Shown here one piece after another: positions 53,608 to 64,000 of a DNA stretch of 64,000 nt. This DNA is from Linnemannia elongata (Eukaryota; Mortierellomycota; Mortierellomycetes; Mortierellales; Mortierellaceae), in the NCBI GenBank assembly GCA_036320915.1, contig JAXBDG010000018.1, positions 620,001 to 684,000 on the forward strand, given 5' to 3'. How positions within the stretch are numbered: the stretch's first letter is position 1; each line of letters starts with the position of its first letter. The position numbers and the translations under genes were made by a program. Below the pieces are notes generated by a model. That model saw only the letters and a list, made by a program, of their open reading frames with translations, did no database searches and was not told where the DNA came from.

Positions 53608-54573
53608 CTACTTTGAAGAACCATTCGAGTTCCAAGTCCTCCCCCTCTCAAACCCATTCACCCCATCGCGATAATCCCGATAGGTCTCATACACCTCCTC
53701 CCGGGTATTCATCACAAACGGCCCAATCTGAACCACGGGCTCCTTCAACAGCTCCCCCGCTATCATCACAAAATGCGCTGCCTCATCCTTTGTCTGGATC
53801 TTGACGGTGCTGGTATCATCCTCGGAGAAGAGAAGGGTATGGTGCGCTTTTGCCTCGGTCTCGCTGTTCGGATCCCCGATATATGCGGTGCCGCTGAGGA
53901 CATATATGAATCCGCTATACGTTGCCGGAATGGTTTGGGTAACGATTTGGTTCTTGTCCATCTTGAAATCAAGGAACATGGTCGGTGTGCGGGTATAGAT
54001 TTGAGACTTGACTCCGTGCGACTCGCCAGCAATGACCTTGACAACAACTCCATCCTGCGGTCTAGCGCGTGGGATTTGTCCGTCAAGAAGTTCCTGGTAC
54101 TGTGGTTCACACATCTTGTGCTCTTTTGGCAAATTAATCCACAACTGCAACCCATGGGCCCTCTCATCCTCTTGCTCTCTCGGCAACCTAACCGGCATCT
54201 CCGAATGCACAATCCCGCGTCCTGCAGTCATCCACTGCAAATCTCCAGGTCCAATGGTTCCCTTATGTCCGGCAAAATCCTCATGCTGTGTCTGGCCCTC
54301 CAGCATATAAGTAACGGTCTCGAAGCCACGATGTGGGTGATCTGGGAAGCCACCGTTTTGGGGGACCGAGAATTCGTCAAGGAGGAGGAAGGGGTCGAGG
54401 GTACGGAGGGACATTGTACCGATTGATCGGTGGACAGTGACGTTCTTGCCGTCGGTTTGTGTGAAGGATGGGATTGTTCTTGTTATTGACCGGGATTTTT
54501 GGTCTGTTGTTGTTGTTGTTGTTGGAGGTGATGGTGTCGTTGTTGTTGTTGTTACTGTTGAAGTGTCAGTCAT
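53608..54573 (-). CDS. Pirin of module E (intact)
   Basis: A single exon of 321 residues. The same iron-binding bicupin family as 38649-39533, with FPDHPHRGFETVTYMLEG and GRGIVHSEMP supplying the three His and one Glu ligands, plus DLQWMTAGRG, LQLWINLPKEH, YTRTPTMFLDFK and VVQIGPFVMN. Differences from the lone copy: a Thr/Pro-rich N-terminal extension of ~25 residues (DTSTVTTTTTTPSPPTTTTT), a short insertion LPREQEDE after the EMP motif, and a Ser-rich end. The gene ends 222 bp from the stop of NLR E, tail to tail. Its inverted-repeat promoter element is at 54761-54782. Confidence 0.95.
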   Translation of the reverse strand: MTDTSTVTTTTTTPSPPTTTTTTDQKSRSITRTIPSFTQTDGKNVTVHRSIGTMSLRTLDPFLLLDEFSVPQNGGFPDHPHRGFETVTYMLEGQTQHEDFAGHKGTIGPGDLQWMTAGRGIVHSEMPVRLPREQEDERAHGLQLWINLPKEHKMCEPQYQELLDGQIPRARPQDGVVVKVIAGESHGVKSQIYTRTPTMFLDFKMDKNQIVTQTIPATYSGFIYVLSGTAYIGDPNSETEAKAHHTLLFSEDDTSTVKIQTKDEAAHFVMIAGELLKEPVVQIGPFVMNTREEVYETYRDYRDGVNGFERGRTWNSNGSSK

Positions 54574-54711
54574 TGTTTTAAGTAATATTCTCCAGGACGT
54601 TGGTATAAACGACTGATTGTTGAGTTGTTGGTGCTGTTTTTATGAAGAGAAAGAAAAAAAGGAGGCGCGTTTCCTTTGCTTTTATAATTTTTTCTCCCTC
54701 CTTCGTTTCTT

Positions 54712-54747
<36 letters not shown>

Positions 54748-55282
54748 TTTGAAGAAGTGACTAAGCCTGTGGTGTGGCTTAGAAATTGGTTTCTTCGATG
54801 CATCGGATTAGACGGATTAGACATCAACACAGGTCGAGGTGTCGAACCAAGCCCAACAACGATGAGCAGAGGGGGTCCCCAATCAAAGTGTCTCAAGAAG
54901 AAAGTAAATCAACAGCTCCCAAAACCAACGAACAAGGGAATAAAGGGTCCTCTATGCAGTGTCCCTCAGCTAAACAAAAGCGAAAAGAAGTTTGCGCTAT
55001 GTCGCTAGCTAACTTTTAGGCAGAAAGGTGTACCCTCCACCGACAAAGCAAACGAAACCTACACACGAATGAATGAGAGACAATATACACACGTTGGTAT
55101 AGCCTTTTATTTGTTTATGATTATGTACAATTGAGCATGAAGGATCTATGCATCCCCATCTACATTTTTTTTTCTTTCGCGGTCCAAAACAAGTCTATGC
55201 ATGCATGGATGCGCGAAAAAGATAGTTTGCGCCATTTTTTGTTCCTTTGGTCCTGAAAGAAAAAAAAAACAAAAAAGGTCGC
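54574..55282. other. Intergenic, pirin E promoter and 3' flank of sulfhydrylase gene
   Basis: It holds the pirin E promoter (see 54761-54782), an A-run of about 32 at 54714-54745, and AT-rich 3' flank of the gene at 55283. No coding frame was found. It marks the right end of the NLR/pirin region. Confidence 0.5.
54761..54782 (-). promoter_or_regulatory. CTAAGCC inverted repeat upstream of pirin E
   Basis: CTAAGCC (54761-54767), 8-bp spacer, GGCTTAG (54776-54782), 188 bp before the ATG. It is preceded by AAGTGA as in the lone pirin (AAGTGACTAAGCCTG is common to both). A TGACTAA core resembles fungal bZIP (AP-1-like) sites; that reading is inference. Confidence 0.5.
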
Positions 55283-57473
<2,191 letters not shown>

Positions 57474-60400
57474 TGTGAAGGATGTGTGTTGTGGGTAAGG
57501 GTGAAAGAGAGAAGGTGTGAGGTGAGTGTGGGGAAGAAGGTTAGAAAAGAAAGAGGAAGAATAAAAACGAGGGAAGGAAGAGGGGGAGAGATCAACCCTT
57601 TTATGCAAAAAAAAAATGAGGAAAGATAAAAAGACAAGACTAAGAATAAAGAGGCGGTGAGGGTGAGTGCTAGGGGTAAGAGTAGAAAAGTGAGAGTCGA
57701 GCAATAGGGATTGGACGAAGAGAAACAGAGGAAGTAGGTACCTCTGTTCTCTATTCTCTATTCTCTCGGAAGGGAGTAAGTAATGAGAGAGGAGTAAAGA
57801 AAGTGGGTGGTATCGAATACAGTCTTGCACGAGTCATCGCATGGATAGCATAACGCCATCCGCACAGCCAATTCTACGTTTATGTACATGTACCATGTTA
57901 ACATAGGGGATGGAAGGGGAATAAAAATGCGTGCTTTTGAACATGAATTCCGTGTCTCTCCTTCGCTTATGTGTCATTACTTCCTTGCCCTTGTTCTATT
58001 GCCCTCACCTCCAAAACACTCTCGCCTTTCTTTGGTCCTCTTTCGTCTTTTTATTGTTTATTTGCCTCCCTCTCTCTCTCTTTGGTGTTGATGCCTAGTA
58101 CTTCCCTCCCTCCCTCCCTTCTCCCTTCTTCCTTCGTGTCTTGATAAATAAGGAATGAAGAAAGACAGAGAGAGAGAGAGAACAGAAAAACATAGAAAAG
58201 GACACACAAAATTGCTCTCATGCATGATCAACACACACACATGCACTCGCACCTTGTTACAAAACACCCTCGCGCTTCTTCTCCTGTCTCTCTCTCTCTC
58301 TCTCTTTCTACAAATACACGTAATAATACACACACTTCTCAATTCTCACTTCAAGGTTTTTCTGTTCCTTGTTTGTTATTCGCAGAAAAAATGCGAAGGG
58401 CTGGACTCGGGTCCCTTCCTGCTTTCCTTCTATCGGTTCCTTCCCTCCTCCCCTTCTTCCCTCAATGCGCGCTCTGTTAGATTGTTTGAGAGATTGTCAA
58501 AAGATCTTATTTTCTCTTTTCTTTTCGCCCCCAAACCGAACCGTCTGTGTGTTGTTAGTTGTCTCTCCTCCTTCCTTTCTTAGCATGTGTGTTAGAGAGA
58601 CAAGGAGGGAAAGAAGGTAAGAAGAAGAAGAAGAGAAAAGAAGAGAGGGGTGAGGTGCAGCTGTAGAGTTGAAGAAATGGCGCGATCGCCCATTCTGAAG
58701 TAGGGGATTCGCCCAAACTCACTCTGACTTACATGCACCCACTCGCATATTCCCTCCCACCTACACAAATTATACGCCAGCCGTTCCTTCCTTCCCGTTA
58801 TCCAATGGACCAATTGACCGTCCAAGTAGCATATGGACTGCGAAATGAGGGGTAAGGAGGAGACAGGTAGACAGGCAAGGATCTCCCATCCCTCCTGTGG
58901 TTTCCTTGTTGTGCGCCATTTGCCCAGTTAGAAAGAACTAAACCTTTATTGTCTTAATGTGGCTCTCCCAATGGTTCCTTTTCACTCCCTCGTCATTCTT
59001 AACCTTCTCCAGGTAGCCGCAATTGAAGTTCATAGCGCACAACTCAAAAAACATCGAATGTTAATCCTCCCCCTCATTCTCCTCCTCCTCGTCATTCCTT
59101 TCACGTTCCCAATCAAGATATACAACCCCCTCCCCCCTCCCCCCGTCAATTGTCACCTTTTTTCTCTTTGTTCAGCACTCCCATTTCTCTTGTACCTTTT
59201 TACTCGGTATAGTCAACCCGAACTTTGGTTTCATCGGCAGTCATCAAATCGCGAAATCGGACAAGAGTATGGTCTGAGTGGAAACTTGTCAATCCCAGGG
59301 CAATGAAACGGGCTCCATGGCTCTGATTGATATCCCCTTCTTTTTAGACAAATTTACTTCTTCTCCCAAGCGCGAGCGAAAGGAGGCGCATTGGTGAGAA
59401 AGGCGATTGGGTTTTCAAAAGCGCTCAATGGTTAGGCGCATCTATTGCTGATCGAGAAGGTAACAAAGCAAGTGCAACGCACGCACCTCTTGTGAAAGTT
59501 ATGCTTGTTACGCTTGGGTGAGGTCCGTTTTGTTTGTTTGTTAGATTCCTATCTCCTTTGTTGCAATAGAGCTAAACAAATAAAAAAAAAAAAAGAGATG
59601 GAACCATGGTTTATCAACAACGTCCTCTATATAAACAAGGAAAAAAGAAAGCGCCCTTTTCTTGTCTTTGTCCGTTTCTTGTCCTGAATGGGCAAAAAAA
59701 ATGCACTATGCTTGGAGCAGGTGTCATGCCTGGTGGGCACTTTTTTTTTTCTTGCGAATTGTCGTTTCAATTGACACTGTTGTGAAAATGAGTGCTTAAT
59801 ACTAGGTGTCTGTTAACATGCGTGCACATCTTGGTTGTAGACTCATGGTCATCCTGGTGATGAAAGGGAAGTTCAAGGTGCACCCGTATTTCCTGGAATT
59901 AATAGGCCCAGTGTTGCACCTGAACACCTCAGAGTTGAAAAGTGGCGTGGATTAAAGAAATGACGACTGCGGAGAGTTTTTTTTTTTACGTTGGTAGCAT
60001 CTGCGAAAGGAAATTCTCCGACACGTTCGCTGTCCTTTTTTCCTCCCATCAAAAAAAAAAAAGCCACGCAACGCACCGCACTGCCCTCCTTCTCCCCCCC
60101 CCCCCTCTCCCCCCTCTGCTCTTACTCTCCCCTGAACTCTCCCATCCATTGTCCCTACACTTGCGCCGCCACATGCACATACACTATTTCGTCTAAATGC
60201 AATGTAAAAAATGAATCAAAGACAACAGACGCATCACTTTCTTACTCTCTCCTTTCTCTCCTCTCTTTCTCTCCGTCTTCCTTCCTTCCTTCCGTATGTA
60301 TGAATGTACACCATCCCCTCCGTTTCCGATCAGAAATCTAATGTGGCAAAAAAGACCAATTGGTTCGACGTCTTCGATCTGAACAAAGACACACAAGGGA

Positions 60401-60875
60401 AAAAAAAAAAAAAAAAACGAGATGAAAAGGAGGGGGAGGGGAGGAGGCTTTTTTTTTGCCGTTTCCTTTATTCCTTCCATCTACAAATTCTACATTTTAC
60501 AAGCCTCCCTAACGGAAAACGGGTTTGTCAGAATTTTGTTCAGGCAAAAGATGTGGAAGAAAAGGGGGGGAGAGGGAGGGGGAGGAGGGGGTAGGTTGGT
60601 AGGATGAAAGGGAGGATGGACGATGTAGAGAGGAGACAGACGGGGGGGAAGACCAACCAACCATTAACCATGGGTCCACAAAAGGGCATTTTTTTTGGCA
60701 GCAAATCCCCCTGATGAGCAAATCAACAAACCAGGTACGGTAGTAAAAGGAGCATGTTGTATCTTACAAGAAGTAACAGAAAGGCAGTGGTTTTTGTTGA
60801 AAAAATATAACAACGACGAGGGTATGAATGGCTGTACTATACATGTATATGTTGCTATTTTTCTACAAGGGTGAA
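57474..60875. other. 3.4-kb intergenic stretch, no gene recognised
   Basis: The left part is the upstream region of the sulfhydrylase gene, the right part the 3' flank of the Zn2Cys6 gene. It holds several simple repeats: CT/GA tracts at 58068-58081, 58163-58180 and 58288-58305, an A-run at 59582, T-runs at 59740 and 59979, and C-rich runs at 60096-60112. Open frames are short and low in complexity. A segment at 59425-59470 looks like a tRNA D-arm but has no T-arm. Confidence 0.5.
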
Positions 60876-62303
60876 TTAAGAAAGGATCCAGCCCATCTCC
60901 ATCTTGATGGAACGACCACGCTTGGTGGTTACTGGGACAGTCCGTGAGATGGGCTTCTCGATCATGTCCCAGGCATCGACGTTGGGCTCGTTGTACTTGC
61001 AGTCGATCTGGATAGGTTCCTCATCATCTCTTCCGACCTCAAACTGACTGGATGCAGAGACAGCGCCAGGGACAGTGACAGGGAGACGGATCGGGGCCAG
61101 CTCGGTTCTGGGCGATGAAAGATCCATCCTCATCGAAGGAGAGCAAGGCGACGTAGGAGAAGTAAGCATCGAGGGAAGCTTTGTTGATGAAGAGGGCCAG
61201 TTGGAAGAGATCTTAAGTTGCGGCAACGTAAAGGACGACGAAGATGTTGCCGACTCTGAGACTGGGGCGGCGTCCCTGGGAGCGTAGGTGGGCGAGTAGG
61301 AGGGGGAATAGGCGATGCGAGCCGATTCGTCTTGCTCGACCGTTGCAGAACGGGTAGACGAAGGTGGAGAGGCAAGCACAGGTTTGCTGTGGCTATTCTC
61401 ATAACCACCGTGGCTCACATTCGAGTAAGGGCAAGATCCAAGGGCCTGACCTTGCATAGCGGCGATCTGACAGCAGCACTGAGCCGTAGGCGGTGGCTGT
61501 TGCTGAGTGTAAGAAGTAGCATTATTGCTGGAAGGCGAACCTGCTCTGGCAGAAGCCGAGGAAGGTGAGGTAGGGGAGAGCTGGCAGTAAGAGGGACGAG
61601 CGTAGGGCGTGGCGTGGTTGTAGGCTGGCTGACCATTCTTCTGTGCACGTGAGCGAGAGCGGTCAGGTCGAGAGAAGGACGAGGGCATCCGTTGGGCCAA
61701 GGCGCGCTCCAGTTCCTTTTCATAATCGATGGTCTGGCCAGCACGACCGGGGTCCTGGGAGATCTCCATCTCCTTGGCTTTGAGGTAGGCAGCCAGGCCA
61801 AAGGTCTCGGCCATGTCCTGTTCGTGGACGGTCTGGGTATGTTTGCCGACTGCCTGGGCCCGCCAGATGGGCACATTGGCATTGTTGTCCTCGATATCAT
61901 CACTGTCGGAGGAGAAGCTTCTCAAGGCGGGGACGGAGACGGAGACGGAGGCTGGGTTTGAGGTTGAGATAGAAGGAGGAGAGGGGCGTGATGGTGAAGA
62001 TTCCGAGAGCTGCACCCTATCAACGTGATCGTTGATGTCCGAGAGTTCCATACACATGCTGCTGTTACCGTAGATACAGTCGGGCACAGGCTTTGTTGGT
62101 TTCGATGAGAGCTTTCGACGGTGGATTTTGTGAATGCGGACACGGTCAATGGCTGTTACTGCTGTTGTTGCTGCTGCTGTCTTGTTGTTGATGTTCTTGG
62201 CCGAGACTGCAAGCAGGAGGTTGGCACAGGACTCTGCGTCGATACAAGAGTTGACAGAAGACGATTCGGACTTTGTCATCATCATCCCTTTCCGGAGTGA
62301 GGG

Positions 62304-62336
<33 letters not shown>

Positions 62337-62927
62337 TGTTGACGGTGAGGTGGACGAAGTGGCAGTTGTAGGATGGATAGCTTCGGCGGTATAATCGACC
62401 GGGGAATTATTGTTATTGTTGTTGTGGATGTTGTAGTGGATTATTGGGGGCGAAGGGGCGGAGGAAAAGGTAATTGTAGACGAAGAAGTAGCAGCCGAGA
62501 CAGGAGAGTGTGAGTTGGAGGGAGAGTTATGAGAAGAAGAAGCGATGACGGGAGTGGCGGTTGCTGTGATGATGCCGGTGCCATCCTTTCTGATTTTGGG
62601 GTTGTTGAGGTGTCGCTGGAACTGGCGAATGTCGAGCTGAACGGAGGTGAGTTCACGATAGGAGCACTCGACGTTGTGTTTTTGGCAACGGGAGCAGGGT
62701 TCCTTGCGGTCGCATTTTACTTTCTTTGTGCGGCAGCGGAGGCAAGACGAATAGACCTTGAGGCGACGGAGGTCGTATGCGACCTTGTTGTTGTTGTTGT
62801 TGTTGGTTGAATCAGAGGGGTCTTCTAGGTGGAGTTGGTTGTGGTTGTGGTTGTGGTTGGAGGGAGAAGAGTTGTCTGATTGGTGCTGGTGTTGGTGTGG
62901 GGACAGTTGGAGGATGGAGGAGGCCAT
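60876..62927 (-). CDS. Zn2Cys6 binuclear cluster transcription factor
   Basis: A single exon of 683 residues. The frame is open for 147 more codons upstream, but that part is a pyrimidine-rich leader (Ser/Leu/Phe/Pro-rich if translated), so the ATG at 62927 (MASSILQLSP) is chosen. The fungal binuclear zinc cluster is perfect: Cys62, 65, 72, 78, 81 and 88 in CLRCRTKKVKCDRKEPC followed by SRC and HNVEC. The remainder is low in complexity: His/Asn runs near the start, Asn and Ser/Asn repeats (SNSNSNSNSNS, encoded by a 6-bp repeat near 62306-62340) and Ser/Pro-rich segments. I see no fungal-specific middle homology domain. It binds DNA in the nucleus, presumably CGG-type half-sites; targets are unknown. 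Confidence 0.9.
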
Positions 62928-64000
62928 TGTTGCTTTATTGTTGTTGTTGTTGATTGAGGATTGGTGAGTGAGTAGGAGTGAGTGTGAGAGAGTGCTGAAA
63001 GAGGAAGGAAGAGAGCGAGGCGAGGGAGTGAGTGAGTGTGGGAGAGAACTGTGGGTATGGGGTATTATTATGGGGGAGTATGTATAGGTGTATAGGTGTG
63101 TGTAGAAAAGAAAGGGAATGAGGATCAAGAAAAGGGAAGTGGAAGTGAAAGTGAAAGAGAGAAGTAAACAAGAGAAGAGGGGAAAAGTGGAGAAAAGGAA
63201 AAAGGAAAAAGGGAGAAAAAGGTCCGGAGGTGTGAATATTTTTTTTCTTTCCTTTCCTCGTCTCCTCGTCGCTGCGTCGTTGTCGTTTCTATTCCTGGTC
63301 TTCGGCCTCCGAACAGGCTCAATCTGATAACGAGTGTCATCCACCACTCCATTCGACTCCATACACATGGATGCTACACTCTATTCGATTTCTGCGCTCT
63401 TTTTTTTTTTTTTTTTTTTTCTTTTTTCTCCCTTGCCCCATCTGTCCGAGTTTTCCGTGGAAGAAATAAACGGGGGCAACTGGGATAAAAACAATGATAC
63501 GTATACTCCCATTCATCCAACTCCAACCTTTCTCGCCTCGGTCCATTCATTAACAACTGGCAACAGCCATGCTGTCTACTTTGTCTCTCTATCACTCCTC
63601 CTCCTTCCTTCCTTCCTTCCTTCCTTCCCTCCCTCCCTCCCTCCCTCCTTCCTTCCTCGGCAATATCCTCTAATCGTACTCACCCAGCACAGTCTTATAT
63701 GACTCGCATCCCCGTTCTCGGACTCACTCACTCTGTTGCATGTTGCATTATGGCATATAAATGATACATACTCGCTCTCCTCTTTCCTTTTCTCGAAATA
63801 GCCGACCGGCCGACCGATGAATGAATGTCCGAGATCTTGTCATATTATGCCCATTATGTGCCTGTGATGTCCTGGTGTATCGGCTCTTTCTCTTCCTTTC
63901 TCGTCTCTCTATATCATGCAAACCATGGCCACAACTGCCTAGCAACCTCCTGAACCCTTTTCAAGCAAACAGTTCCCATGAAAATGTCAATCAGGCAAGA
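62928..64000. promoter_or_regulatory. Upstream region of the Zn2Cys6 gene to window end
   Basis: The minus-strand leader is strongly pyrimidine-rich from 62930 to about 63250, typical of fungal 5' UTRs. A T-run of 20 lies at about 63401-63420 and a (TTCC)n/(TCCC)n tract at about 63602-63658. No gene is recognised in the last 630 bases; the small frames there have no family resemblance. Confidence 0.5.

Noticed and set aside
59425..59475. tRNA-like D-arm (AATGGTTAGGCGCATC)
   Set aside because: There is no T-arm with GTTCGA-type loop and no matching acceptor stem at the proper distance.
62928..63368. 147-codon extension of the Zn2Cys6 protein with a hydrophobic Phe/Leu/Ser stretch resembling a membrane segment
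   Set aside because: It is the translation of a pyrimidine-rich leader; a membrane anchor is not expected in this family, and the ATG at 62927 starts plausible protein sequence.

Overview
The window comes from a filamentous, early-diverging fungus. Mortierellomycotina (Mortierella and relatives) is the best guess. The genes are eukaryotic with short GT-AG introns. The housekeeping genes have fungal orthologues: the mitochondrial GTP/GDP carrier GGC1, O-acetylhomoserine sulfhydrylase and a Zn2Cys6 regulator. The dominant genes are large NACHT - pentapeptide - WD40 proteins (fungal NLR-like receptors), a combination I associate with Mortierellaceae. The exact species is inference.

Layout. About 1-10.6 kb, 25.2-33 kb and 38.6-54.6 kb hold a repeated two-gene module: an NLR-like gene with a pirin gene downstream on the opposite strand (tail to tail). 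Five copies are visible: A (NLR cut by the window edge, 1-1633; dead pirin 1858-2570), B (NLR 4256-9682; dead pirin 9929-10644), C (inverted; NLR 26200-31671 on minus, dead pirin 25203-26002), D (NLR 41631-45563 without its N-terminal domain; pirin remnant 45775-46084) and E (NLR 47855-53386; intact pirin 53608-54573). A sixth, intact pirin (38649-39533) stands alone. The modules share upstream leader sequence, a small leader intron and the UTR region between the two stop codons, so they are segmental duplications in different stages of decay.

Between B and C lies a block of unrelated single-copy genes: GGC1 (minus), an equilibrative nucleoside transporter (plus) and a 1263-residue, mostly disordered protein with a C-terminal MSP/PapD-like domain. 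Between C and the lone pirin sits a decayed Mutator-like (MULE) DNA transposon, 33021-38240, with ~90-bp terminal inverted repeats. Its product combined a WRKY/GCM1-type zinc cluster, a MULE transposase and a C-terminal domain that looks like a ubiquitin-specific protease. To the right of module E come the sulfhydrylase gene (55283-57473, minus) and a Zn2Cys6 transcription factor (60876-62927, minus), separated by 3.4 kb with no recognisable gene.

How the genes may work together. NLR-like proteins of fungi are thought to act in self/non-self or symbiont recognition. Pirins are Fe-binding bicupins with quercetinase or transcription-cofactor activity. Recurrent linkage of the two in one duplicating module is the most striking feature here. 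A functional link is inference; the repeated decay of pirin shows that it is at least dispensable in most copies.
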